Assembly (NCBI GenBank): GCA_003255025.1
Contig: QANY01009387.1
Span: forward strand, 2,542,001 to 2,606,000
From: Datisca glomerata
Taxonomy: Eukaryota > Streptophyta > Magnoliopsida > Cucurbitales > Datiscaceae
Length of the DNA stretch: 64,000 bases
Direction: 5' to 3'
Shown here: piece after piece, positions 35,098 to 46,887 of the stretch
Position numbering within the stretch: position 1 is the first letter of the stretch
Layout of the letters: each line of letters begins with the position of its first letter
Translations under genes and position numbers: made by a program
The notes under the pieces: model-generated
Databases searched by the model: none
What the model was told of the DNA's origin: nothing
What the model saw: only the letters and a program-made list of their open reading frames with translations

Positions 35098-36136
35098 GAT
35101 TGAGCTACTGTTTATTTGTCTTATATTTGCTAGCTCATTTAACTTCCTTCCAAACGGGGTTGACCCAAGTAAACGCATCCTCCGTCTCTCTTACACACAC
35201 AAATTGATGAGTGGGCCTTATTAGCTTGAGGAGGGGAGGGCGTGGGGCTTAAGGACACTGATAAGACTTCAGCCTCACTGCCCAACGTTTTTTTTTTATG
35301 ATATTTGATAATTTTGAATCATACTACACTAATTTACACTAACTTATAAATGATTGATATATTATTTAATCATAACTATTCGATTATCCTAAAATTATTC
35401 TTTTATAAATTAGGGTCTTCTCAACAGTCCCAATCAACTTAACCGAAAAAAAAATCATCCAACATTTTTTCTTTGAAACTTTTTTTTGCCCACTGAAATC
35501 CGACTAAAATCTGAGCCAACTGCCCACACTTGTATCGACTTAACAAAAAGCAAAAAAACAAAGAAGAAAAAAGATCACAGCCAACATTTTTCTTTAAAAT
35601 TCAGGTTGAGCCGATCTAGATCATTAATATCTGAGTCAATAATCCTGAGAGTAACATAACTCCCTCTTGTTTGATTCGCGGACATCCGAGCTTTATCATT
35701 CATTAAAAAAAATTGTTAAGCCCCTGCTTCCCTTTACCTCAACAAATAAAAAACGCTTAGACGGCAAATATATAAGTTTTTCTTGGTAGGTAAAGCTGAA
35801 GAGGAAAAAGAATCAGACAAATGGTATTTCTGATCAAATCAGGCAACTATAAAATGAATTACAAAATTGATTCCCAGTGTTTTTTCTTCTGTATCTTCCA
35901 ATAATTGTGCTGCTGTATGATGCATCATCTAAATGTCATCCACAAAGCTTGAAGACGACCCAGTAACAGACAACTCAATTTTCAAATTTATAATTAAAAC
36001 AATCACTCATCTTCCTAATTAGGAACCTTATTCTCATCATGGAATATATAGATCTCCATCAGTACATCTTTTCCTACGTTTGTCAATTATGCTGTCAGCC
36101 GTGTCAATCAATAGTCTCTAAATATGCCTTTTTTGC
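35098..36136. other. spacer and 3' flank of the carrier gene
   Basis: No gene seen between 35,098 and 35,800. The 3' UTR of the minus-strand carrier gene probably lies in about 35,850-36,136; no clear polyadenylation signal was identified. Confidence 0.4.
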
Positions 36137-38234
36137 TCATTCCAGTTCCAATCTCTTCTTCATGGTTTCATATACAAGATAAGTGATACTTGCAGATGGA
36201 ACGACTTTGAGCAGATTAGGAAACAATCCTTTGTAGAATCCTCTTAACCCTTCATGTTGAAAGGTCCTCCTAAATACATCAGCCATTCCCTCATAACCAG
36301 CATCACCATTAGCATGCTGAGCTTGCATCCTGGAAGAGAATACCCCAGTTAGAATCAACATGAATGGCTCTCAATTTATTGAAATCCCAAGAGTGGTATA
36401 TATATTCTTTATATACCTCGTCCTGACAACCTGCAACGGGTAAACACATGTTGCTCCAAAAGCTCCAGATATTGTCCCACATCCCAGTTGTACAAGCGGG
36501 CCAGGATCTACGTAAGATCTAAACGATTAATAACATAACAAAGGCATATCTAGAATAGAATACCATTAGAGGTAATTAGACAAAAATGTATATTAGTAGA
36601 TTGAACATAAAGATATTACCACCATCATCAATGATATATTTCTTGGACATATCTTTCAGAGTTTCATATGCAGCAAGGTCAATGCCTGCATATGGGATAA
36701 TACCAAGAACAGATGGAACAAGACCCCTATAGAATGCCCGAGGACCTTCACGAACCCATATCTCTTTTGACAGAGTTCCCAGACTAGGAACTTGTCCGGC
36801 TTCACAACTATATGTTTGTATCCGTGTCTTCACTAAATCCATCGGATATATGGCAGTCTGTGCCACAGCACCAGCCAAACCACCCGCTAAGAGGCGACCC
36901 ATCGGTCCAATATCAGCCTTATCTCCGCTTCCCTTAGCATTTGCGATGGAAGTTTTCAGCATTTCATAAGTGTAAAACCTTATGGCACTTTCCGGGGCCA
37001 CCTTCAGTACGTTTAAGCCATTCCCTCGAAAGAATCCCAATAAACCACCTTCTCTCAATATCTGTTTTATTGCAGGCATAATTCGGGCCTGTGTCGTCTG
37101 TACTTGCAAAATAACCTTTAATCGATCAAGAGGAGCAGTGGTTGTACGAGATGTTGCTCCTGCTACTCCTCCAGCAATCAAATATCTACTTGCATGGACA
37201 TGTTTACTAATGCCCTCGGGGATAACTGCTTGCTCTCCAATGTCAACAAGACATACTCTTTCCAGATAGTGATAAATGTTCTCAATGGTTGCTTCATGGG
37301 GGTAAAGCAATAGAAAATCTCTCCACTCTTCAAATGTTATAATCCCATTATTATCCTTGTCAACACGCTCAACAAAACGAGCAAGTTCCTCATCATCAAT
37401 TTCAATCCCTATAAAATAAGGACTAGTGTGGCTTATAAAATGGAATAACCCTCTAAATTACGGTCTAAGGACATAAAATTATATTAAAAAAGTGGAAAAC
37501 TGAATCATGTATTGAATTACAGTCGGATTAAGTACTAGACATGCCCCCATTTATGGTTTTTTCCTTTTCGATATGTCCCAGATCTGAGCATGTACAAGAG
37601 ACAGAGGCAACTGTGGTACTCAACATGGAATTGGAATAAAAGATGGTCAAATGATTAAAGTATGCAACTAGTTAAAGTTCTCAGTGAACCTTAAGGACTT
37701 CAGATCCATACATAAGTTGGTGCACTGATAAATCAATGATATTTTTCTGATAAAGAAAATTAAGTAATTTCTGGAACCAAAGACCTAATAGTGCATTAAG
37801 TGGAGTACGTATTTACCTGCCCTGATTAGTGCATCATAGAGCTCTTCAGGCAAAATGCAGCCATTATGCTCCACGTCAATGGCTTGAAAAATACGATACA
37901 GCTCAAGCTCCTTGTCATCCATGTAGCGCTTGAACTCCTGGTAATCAACACGCCCATCTTTGTTTGCATCACAAACATTCAACAAATCCTTGCCATACTT
38001 GTACTCTGATGGAATATTGAGGGTGGACAGGCCAGTTTCAATCTGTGTGTAATCCAAATATCCAGTATTTGATGTGTCAAAGTAATTGAAGAGACTTCGG
38101 ATCCTCAGATCTCTCTCTTCTTTGGTCTCTTGCAGGGCCAATAGGACATGATCCATTGACACAGGCCCTGGTTTTTTAACAGGATTGCAGCAATTAGATC
38201 GCTGCTCTTTCTCTCTGTTCGCCTTTGCCTCCAT
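36137..38234 (-). CDS. APC: calcium-dependent mitochondrial ATP-Mg/phosphate carrier (SCaMC/APC type)
   Basis: Exchanges ATP-Mg or ADP for phosphate across the inner mitochondrial membrane under calcium control. Four coding exons on the minus strand: 38234-37817, 37408-36620, 36507-36417 and 36329-36137. All introns are GT-AG and the total is 1491 nt (496 residues and TGA), the family's usual length. The N-terminal half has four EF hands ([57 protein letters not shown]). The C-terminal half has three carrier repeats with PLDRLK, PMDLVK and PLQVVR; the last lacks the acidic residue, as is common for repeat 3. The start [11 protein letters not shown] is chosen because [11 protein letters not shown] follows, as in plant homologues. 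No stop or frameshift was seen. It is the only apparently functional host gene here. Which of the plant APC paralogues it is cannot be settled. Confidence 0.95.
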
Positions 38235-39900
38235 TTCAGAGAACTTTGCATAACACAATTCTTATCAGACACTGCACAATAAAAGACCTCGTTCCCCTTA
38301 TATAAGATTGATAAGATATAAATAGAACCACAGCACTTTAGATTGGATAGTAAAACGTAGTCAAGCTCTATCAATCTTCAACTACATTGGTTAAGAGATG
38401 GACCCAACACCCACATTTTTTGAAGCATACGCTGTTTATTGTGAGTGTGGTATATTATCAATTGAATACCTGCACATGTGATAAAAGTGCAAATAAAAGG
38501 AAATGATTAAAACATACACACAAAAAAAAATTAGAGGAGTACCTTATGTGAAACAGATAACAAACCGACGATAAGAATTCAGCACAGGAAAACTATAATA
38601 TTCGCTGTAGAATCATGAAAAAGGCAAGTGCAGCAGTACTCTATTGAGGGACACATGCAGTATTATTGTCCATCAATACCACAGATCAGTTGAGTTTCAT
38701 TTTTACTATCTCCAACCTAGCCTTGATGCCTTTTCAAAGCTCAGGCCTTTTATCATTTCAAAAGTTTCCAAAATGATTTTGTGGAAGCTATTTATGATCC
38801 ATATAATTTTATATAATGCATGGACCTCTAATCAGCTTGATTTACTGACGAGCAGAATAAGTAAAGAAAGAACCCGAAAAGGGAAAAGATGCCAGCAATA
38901 AATGATCTGACAAATCTATCTGTTCAGATACTTATATAAAAACGTCTAGTCTAAGTTGTTATTGAACAGAACTGCGTCATAATTTTCACCCACAGAAAAA
39001 CTCAATTGCTTTGTTGGGCCAATGTGAAATATCAAATTTACACAGAGTTGCCACTGATAAAACCAGTTCAGCCTCTGTAATTGCCTCCACAACATAATAC
39101 TACGAATGCAAACCCAATCGTCTCATCACCGTAACGGCAACCATATCCTTAATCCACAATTCACCAGTATAATAAGTATACAGCTCACCAAGATTAGAAG
39201 ATGGGCAATATCACATGTCCGACGCAAATCCACAAATTGCCACATCTCATCCAAGTGAGGCAGATTCGAGGAGAAGTAAGAGAGGAAAAAGAAGAACAGA
39301 TTAGAAGGGAGGAGGAAACGCTCAGTTAAATCAAAAATGAAAAACGAAAATAAACAGCGATACAATCATAAAAGAGCCGAAAATCACTGAATCGCGCTCA
39401 TTTAAGTTACTAAAAACTTCCGAGAACTCCCTGTGTTGCACCATTAAAAAATTCCGAAATTTACTTTCTAGACAAATAAAAGCCAACATTTCAAACTGAA
39501 TTAGAGGACCAAGAAACAAACACGTCAACAACAATTGAAAAAAATAATGCAACAGCAACATAACAGTTTGAAGATTCAAGATGCAAATGAGCAACCAAGG
39601 AGATAAAGGAATTCCGAGAGACAAGCTATTGAGAATAGGGGAGAGATGTAAGATATACCTGCGTGTGTCACAGTGGGGCTTGAGTCATGCGCCGTGGCAT
39701 GTGAAGATGGACGGCGAAATCCCCACGTCCTCCCTAACTGTGAGTCAAACGCAGGTCATTGCCGTAGGTTTACGGCGAATAGGTAGGCGGATCACCGGCG
39801 ATAGCAGCTACAAACAAGGAGCTTTATCAGAGAGAATAAAATTTCTTTTTCCTTTTTCCTTTTTCCAAAACAATAAGAGAAAGAAAGAGATTTATTTAAT
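38235..39900 (-). promoter_or_regulatory. putative 5' UTR, leader intron and promoter of the carrier gene
   Basis: A plausible leader exon on the minus strand, about 39,840-39,659, is more GC-rich than its surroundings. It ends in CACGCAG followed by GTATAT (donor at 39,658). A plausible acceptor TTGTGCAG lies near 38,274. This would give a leader intron of about 1.4 kb. The proposed leader has short upstream frames such as MPRRMTQAPL. No TATA box was recognised. This is inference from splice-like signals only. Confidence 0.35.
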
Positions 39901-40190
39901 TTTTACAATTTCGGTAGTAATTAAAAATAATAAGAAAAATGTGGATTGCAATCGTCGGAGGACGGTGTGTGTCAGAGATAGAAGCATGTGTGTTTTATTT
40001 TTATTTTTTATTTTTTCGTATTTTCTTTTATAAATAAATAAGGAAAAGAATTACTTGGAAAATATTGGAGACGCATATTCTTCGATGTGTAGCGTAGGTT
40101 CTGCGACCACCCATTGACAAAGATTCGAGAAATTGCTCCGAGCTCGAGTCTTCGACTCTGCAATAGAGAGAGTTCCATTTGGGCCTCATG

Positions 40191-40257
40191 CCCGAGTTTT
40201 AAAAATAGTCTCAAGCCCGAGTTTTAAAAATAGTCTCAAGCCCGAGTTTTCAAAATA
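40191..40257 (+). repeat. 25-bp tandem repeat, 2.7 copies
   Basis: Unit CCCGAGTTTTAAAAATAGTC plus TCAAG, at 40,191, 40,216 and (partial, one change) 40,241. The copies are identical except the last, so the expansion is recent. It lies about 2 kb upstream of the carrier gene's start codon. Confidence 0.95.
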
Positions 40258-42269
40258 AGTGAAAACCACAAAAACATTGGAAGAATCGTAAAAATTGTTA
40301 AATTTTCAGTTTAAACTGTAAAAATTATTATAAATTCTTTTTTTGAAATTCATAGCATTTAGCTATTTTAGTGAGATGTTATTAATTTTAAATCATTTTT
40401 AAACATATTTAAGCTAATTGACATTTAGAGTTGACCATTTTTTATACATATAATAACTTTTTTTGTTTAAACCAAGATATCAATATACTAAATAAAATTT
40501 CATTATTTAAACAAATAATAATAGCATTTTAGTTTTGATCAATTAATATCTCTAAATACATTCTAGATTATGTACAAATGCATCAACATTTTCCTTCGGA
40601 ATTGAAGCTGCTCCATTGATTGTTTTTCAAAGAATTGAATATTTGTCCATTAAGTTATTTTCAGTTTTTTTTTCAAGATTTTATTTTGTTTTCAGTTTTT
40701 TCAGAGTCAATTAATTAATAAATATCAAAATTTCAAAAATTTCATTACCTAATATCTTTTTTTTTTAATTTTAAAAAATTGTATTTTAAACAAATCTTAT
40801 ATCTAAATAATGGTTTTTACTTCATATTAACATTAACCATTTTTTTCACCTTAAGATACCAGATTTTATTCATTCTTTTCAGATTTTATTTCCTTTCCTT
40901 CTTAAAGTTTTAAATTTAATAGTTTATTGGTTTATGACTAATTATTATCAAGAAATGAACTAATAAAATAAACAAAAAAAATATTAAAATAATATCAAAA
41001 GGTAAAATGTACTAGAGACTAATCAGTAAATAGATATTAAGGGAATAAAATGAATAATAATTTTACACTCAAATGAGTAAATATGTAATATTAGTTAGTA
41101 ATCAGTAAATACTAAAAATTTATACTATTAACGATAATTGAAAAGTATAATCTAAAAAATCTAAATATCAATATTTTTCATAAATTACAATGATTATTGA
41201 GTTAATTATTATAATATTTATTGTAAATTACAATTTTTTTATTTATAAGCTTCTATTAATTATTATTAACTCGTGCTTCATGTGAGCAATAATATTCTTT
41301 TACATAAACTATATTTAAAATAAGTTTTGGAGTAATAAATATAATTTAAAAGTAAATTCTAAGGAACTTAGATATCATAAACTACACATCTATTATATTA
41401 TTTTCATAAAAAATTTAAAAATTTTATTCATTATACACATGGTATAGATTTACGTAAATTAAATTTATAAGTATTTTCATTATTACGTTAAAATAGTTAA
41501 TATATTATCAACTTTAAGATTTAATAGTTTGTAACTGGTTAATAGATAATATCCATATTTGATTTCAATAAAAATATGTGTATATGTTATCTTAGTTAAT
41601 AATTAGTTAAAAAATATTGTCTGATAGTAATAAAAAATTATAATAAATATGTAATATTACAATTAAGTATTTACTCATAAGTGTTTACATTCCAGCCTTT
41701 TTAGTGAGCAACAATATTATATGGGTTTCTGTGAATAATTTTTTTCACTTTATTAATTGTAGTACTTTAACTATGTTAAACTTGATTTTTGTTTAATTCT
41801 TGCAACCATCTTTTCCGTCATTTTCTTTAATATCTCTTTTGAAATTTTTGAATTAGTTTCAATAGAGAGTAACTAAACTTATATATTATGTTGACTATTT
41901 TCAAATTCAACTATTCTACTAATATTTTATTATGTCCGGTTTTCTTATGAAATATATTTTTCAAATGGTATGTTTGTCTAAATACTCCATTTTTTGGCCA
42001 AAATGGCAGGAATAGAGTAAACAGTTTGTTTACGTTTGTGTAATTTTTGAAATTACTTTAATCATTTTAAGAAATTTTTGTAAAAAAATAAATCTTGCCA
42101 TTTTTACAGTTTGAGTTAGAAAGTTGACTTTTATTCTCATTTAAAAAAAACATTGAGGTTTTTGGAAAAACAACAGTTTGAAAAATGAAATCGGATAAAT
42201 GGACCAAGTTTTTGAAATTACGAATTCAGATCTTTTTATTGTAAAATTACTTTTATGTTATTTCCCATT
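40258..42269. other. very AT-rich spacer
   Basis: About 2 kb with no coding potential, rich in A and T runs. No terminal repeats or duplications could be defined. Confidence 0.6.
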
Positions 42270-42815
42270 AGAGACTACTTGGTCTCATCAAGCAGTTTTT
42301 GCGTTGTTTATTTTTGTTTGTTTAGATTCTTAAAAACTATATGGTATGAACAAATAGTTTATATAAATTAGTTGTTTATGCCAAGTGGTTTTTGCCTTAA
42401 TTAATTTTTGTGCCTAGAATCATAAAATTACTTAATCTGAGCAAGTAATTTGTGTTATATTCATTTTTATTTGTCTAAATTCTTTAAAGATCTAAAACTT
42501 GTCGTATCAGACAAAATAGTTTTTAATTTTATTTATTAAAAATCATAAAAACTATTTACTCTCAGCAAATAGTTTTTACGTTATTTATTTTTGTTTGTTT
42601 AGATTTTTAAAAACTATTTGATCTGAAAAATAGTTTATATAAATTACTTGTTCATGCCAAATAGTTTTTGCCTTAATTAATTTTTGTGTCAAGAATCATA
42701 AAATTACTTAATCTGATCAAGTAGGTTATAAAAACCACTTGATTTGAGCAAGCAATTATTTTTGTATTCATTTTTATTTGTCTAGATGTTTTGAAGATCT
42801 GAAATTTGATTTACA
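42270..42815 (+). repeat. higher-order tandem repeat, 277-bp period
   Basis: A segment beginning CTCATCAAGCAGTTTTTGCG at 42,283 recurs at 42,560 as CTCAGCAAATAGTTTTTACG. It then runs in parallel through TTTTTGTTTGTTTAGATT, TTTTTGCCTTAATTAATTTT and TTTTTATTTGTCTAGAT. Each 277-bp unit contains three related sub-units of about 92 bp, each with a run of AGTTTTTG then TTTTTRTTTG then a purine-rich AAAAACTA/ATAAAATTAC. Confidence 0.75.
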
Positions 42816-42962
42816 TAAAGGGTAAAAAAGTATTTTCACAAGTAAAAAGATCTCATTCTCTGAGAAATGATATGTTAGCCCATTTTTCTGAAATGCATCT
42901 TCAACATGTCCTTTTATCCAAAAAAACTCAACAACATTTGGAGGTTTTTAGGTAAACATATC

Positions 42963-43718
42963 TGTTTTAGCCAAAAACTGTCACAGTACAAGTGTGTGGG
43001 TTCTCTTAACTGAGGGAATTTACCAGAGTGACGTTATGCACGTTTATTTTTCTTTATGGAAAACGTACTCTCCCTCTTGATTGGGGCTCCTCACGGCCTC
43101 AACGAATGTTAAACATAGACAAGGAACCCTAAAGGTGAGGAACTGAGGGTGGTTTTTCTGCCTAAGGGCCTTCGATGCCTAAGTCAGTCATTTTTCGATA
43201 TTTTGGCATAATTTTCTTAGGGTAGAAATAGCATACATTTTTGTTAATGCGTCGATATATTTATATCTGAGTCCATGTGTAGGAGGATGTGTGTCGAAGA
43301 AGCCTTCAAAGGCATGTTGGAGAAGTTTCCCAAGACAGAAACTTGTTTTGACTGACGCTGATTGAATGGAAAGGATGCGAGCTTTGACATAAAGCTGGTG
43401 GATATTAAATTTTGATATGCCCACGATATGACAAGGTGGAGGCTATCTTCTCATTTTGCCACTGTGATTGAACCAGTTGAATGCTCGGGCTTAAGAGGGA
43501 GTGTCACTCAGCTGCACTCAGGGTCATTCGAGCTCTTTTCATGAGTTTTACCCTTTCTACTTTATAAGCTCGGGTTTGTGAAACCTGAGCTCTCTTGAGA
43601 CTGGCTGAGTGAGGTCGGTCCTCCTCTTAGGAGACTTTCTCTTATCTTAAGCTTCTCAATATGACTTGTCGCAATACACGTCGATGAGTCGTTAGAAGTT
43701 GGGAAAACACCTATAATA
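42963..43718 (-). repeat. Tat-like 3' LTR (left copy)
   Basis: Begins TGTTTTAGCCAAAAACTGTC and ends AACACCTATAATA, where the other LTR ends AACACACATAACA. On the minus strand it contains a TATA-like GATATAAATATATCG near 43,255. Confidence 0.88.
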
Positions 43719-45180
43719 GCTACCCCTAGTAGAGGACTTGGGTGGTTTCACTTACTCAAGTCTAAAGACTTCATTGTCCAAGCTCTTCGTCAGAGTTGTC
43801 TTTATGTAGTGATAGTTTAGGAGTTTTCGCTCATCCTGATTTTTTCACACATGTTCAGAGTATGCCCCTTAGAGAGGATAGCACCGAACATAATTAATTA
43901 CCTTCCTGACTTTGTCGTGTGCCACTTCAACTTTTATGAGAGTTAATGTCGTCGATCTCTTAGGAACATATGCATTATTAGAGCGTAGAGGTGCGTGGGG
44001 GAGTCTGACTCCTGGACATGCCGCTTCATTTGGACGCGTCATTTTTCCTATCGTTGATTGGACGAGGTTTGGTTTCCCGAAACTCTCTCATCGATTTACA
44101 AAACGTCTGCTTTCCAGCCTTTCAACGGTTTCCATTATGGTTGGCATAAATTCTCCCATTAAATGGGAGGCTTTTCTCCTAGGCCTATAATAGGCAATTT
44201 TCTCCTTATTTCCTACATCTTCGCCTCCTTCACAGGGCTGAAATGGAGTGAAATTTTCGTTCTTGCCCTCACTTCTGTTCTCTTCTTTGTGGAAACAACG
44301 ATCTTTCTCCTTTTAGGGTCTCTTTCATTTTTTGGGAGGAGAAAGCTTCCTCTTTTGATCTTCCTGACTTTCCTTTTCACGGTTATCATTTCCCTCTTTG
44401 TCGTCCTTTAAATGTCACATTCCAAAGTCACGGGTGCAGCATTCGCGTTGATCCTATTGCCGTTACTAAGCTCATCTGGCAAACTTTTTATCTACATTGG
44501 CTGCCCGCCCCTGGTTGTAGAGTTATTATCCTTCACAAGGGCTTGTAATGTGGCTGGCACCTTGTCTGTGCCAAGGTAACTTTCCCGGCTAGCGCCTTTT
44601 CCCTGCATTTACTATCTTCACCCTTTCGGACCACCAGCCGCTTGCCACAGTGTGCTTTAAGAGATCACAATATCTTGTTATCACTATCTTCGGGGTCACC
44701 TCAAATTTTTTGACGGGTACTGCCTTCTTCCTACTTCCTAAGTGGGTGGGATTGAAGCCTTCTTCGACCTTAACTCAGAAATCAGTTGTCACCCGTGGTT
44801 TGTATTCTGTCTTCAAGAGCATAACAACCAGACCTTGTGAAGGATAAGAATTAACTTCCTCTCGAGCCTTGAGTTGGTCTAATAAGACCTTTATCCTTTA
44901 TCTCTCGACGTTCGTGTGTCGCTCTTATTTTTGTTGACCTGAGCTATGATATTGTTGTGTTCTTGAGCCTTAGTGGGCCTTAAAATGGGCCTGACTCCTC
45001 TCAATTGGTTGCCCCCATTGTTCTTTTCCTTTTGAGGAGGTTTGGTAGAGCATACTGTATTCATATTGGGAGTTGAACGTCTTTATCATGAAGATTCTTG
45101 GCCCGACATGACGCGAGTAGAGATTCCTTTCCTTTGGTCAAAGGAAAAGATGGGGTGGAGTGCCTTGTGTCTAGCCCGTC
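43719..45180 (+). other. interior of Tat-like element, possible antisense ORF remnant
   Basis: The longest open frames in the interior are on the plus strand, opposite to the element's own direction (92 codons at 43,912 and 82 codons at 44,163). Known Tat-lineage elements often carry an antisense ORF near the 3' LTR. Position and strand fit, but I recognise no domain, so this is only suggestive. Confidence 0.35.
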
Positions 45181-45281
45181 ATTCCTGTTCTGGCTAGATT
45201 CTCATCTTTGCTTGCTTACCTCTGGCGTGACTAATTTGGCTGAATCATTTTACCCTTTGTAGCAAACAAATATGGCATTCT

Positions 45282-45990
45282 CCTTTGCTATCTAGCCAGA
45301 TGCCCTCTATCTGGCTAGACCCTTGACCTCATCCGCGAGCTGGGGTGCTTGGCAGACATCTCCATGGCCATCTAGCCAGGCTATTCCTACTCTGGCTAGA
45401 TTCTAAATCCCATATGCGAGCATGAGTGCTCCACAAACATCTTTCCTTGATGTCTAGCTAGGCATGCCTGCTCTGCTAGACCATTGATGCCGCTGCGAGT
45501 AGGAGTGCTCGGAAGACATCACTTCTCAATATCTAGCCAGACTTTTCCTGCTCTAACTACATCCTAAATATCATCTACGCGGATGAGTTCTCGGCAGACA
45601 TCTTTCCTTGATGTCTAACTAGGCGTGCCTACTCTGTCTAGGCCTTTGATCCCATCTGTGAGCAAGGCTTTTCCTGCTTTGGCTAGATCCTAAATCTCGT
45701 ATGTGAGATAAGATGCTCGACATACATCTTTCTTTAATTTCTAGCCAGACGTGCATGCTCTGGCTAGATCATTGATCTCTTCTGCGAGCTGAAGTGTTGG
45801 GCATACCTCTTTCCTCGATGTCTAGCCTAGCGTGACTAGACCTTTGATACCATCCTGTGAGCATGAGTGCTTGACATACATCACATGTCGATATCTAGCA
45901 AGGATTTTCTTACTCTAGCTAGATCCTAAATCTCGTCTGCGAGCATGAGTGCTCGACATACATATTTCCTTGATGTCTAGCCAAGCGTGC
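45282..45990 (+). repeat. tandem array of about 80-bp hairpin repeats
   Basis: About nine units with starts near 45,353, 45,433, 45,511, 45,593, 45,718, 45,799, 45,873 and 45,955. Each has the plan TCTAGCCAG, TGCCTGCTC, TGGCTAGATC, CTGCGAGC.TGAGTGCTCG, GACATAC. Two versions (GTGCCTGCTC.. and TTTTCCTGCTC..TCCTAAATC) tend to alternate, giving a higher-order period of about 160 bp. Each unit carries an inverted repeat; the best stems are perfect 10-bp arms TCTAGCCAGA / TCTGGCTAGA at 45,291-45,319 and 45,740-45,768. Confidence 0.85.
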
Positions 45991-46868
45991 CTTCTCTGCT
46001 CGACATACATATTTTCTTGAAAAAGTTCCTACGGGATGTTAGTCCTAAATGGGTAGAGAAAGATAGATGTTATTTGAGGATTGTCAATAAGTACCCAGCC
46101 TTTGTCATCTATTACACTGAGGTAAGAGGTTCGGGATCGTCGAGCTTCTATTTTCTAAGCTTTAGGCCCTCCATTTTTTGTTGAAGTGTCCCCTTATCCG
46201 AGCTTCATCTTTGTGTCAGTGGCGGGACCCTTGATCTCCACACTCTACTCATGGGTAAGTATGGCCTTGTCATGATCTTTCTTCTTCAGAAATCTTGCAG
46301 GAGTACAACCAACCATTTTCGGCCTTTTGAATTCCCTTCTGGGGTTGACCCTCGAATATTGTGTCGGTTATAAGCTCATATATCCTTATGGTGTTGTTTA
46401 CTTCAAATGGGATTGCGTGAATGGGGGCTACATCAGTGTTCCCTCATTGCCAAGAGCCTGGTTCTTTTAGAGCCTGGTATAAATATTCTTGTCCATCCTC
46501 ATTGCGTTACTAGGGATGGCCCTAACCAGAATCTCACCAAGGGGAAACTTGACCTTCCAGGGTCAGGCTTCGGTGTGGCCCCGTCTTCCTTATGAGCGAT
46601 AATTTCTTTGCAAGAAACTGTCATGACTTAGTCGGTGGCTGGTATGTATTACTTCCTTCTCCGGGTTGTATCAGAGGTTACAACCACCATATCTTTCCTC
46701 ATTTGTTGGATAGTCCCGAGGGAGTTAAGAGGTTCCTTCCCTAGCAAGGAGACCACCAAGTCTATCTCTTCATCCTGAATTTTTTTGGCGTAGAACATTG
46801 GGCCCATATTCTCCTTATAGGAAGGGAAAAAGCTCCTAAGACTTCGACGGGGATGACTTTATAGTCTT
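45991..46868. other. Tat-like element interior near the primer-binding site
   Basis: Where gag would begin on the minus strand I find no gag motif and many stops. Plus-strand frames of about 60 codons (45,987 and 46,407) are not recognisable. Confidence 0.4.
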
Positions 46869-46886
46869 CTCCATAGACGGCGCCAA
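46869..46886 (-). other. primer-binding site of the Tat-like element
   Basis: Minus strand TTGGCGCCGTCTATGGAG, next to the right LTR. TGGCGCCGTC-type sites are common in plant Gypsy elements; the exact tRNA was not assigned. Confidence 0.75.
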
Positions 46887-46887
46887 C

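Noticed and set aside
36982..37269. 95-codon plus-strand frame.
   Set aside because: Antisense to exon 2 of the carrier gene.
39126..40033. Plus- and minus-strand frames of 68-150 codons upstream of the carrier gene.
   Set aside because: No similarity; the 150-codon frame crosses the proposed leader and promoter and ends in A/T-rich low-complexity sequence.
42270..42815. Tandem units considered as a CRISPR array.
   Set aside because: No constant repeat with unique spacers; all parts of the 92-bp units are related, and the genome is eukaryotic.
45282..45990. Regularly spaced repeats considered as a regulatory operator array.
   Set aside because: They lie inside a bounded LTR element and show ordinary tandem-repeat divergence.
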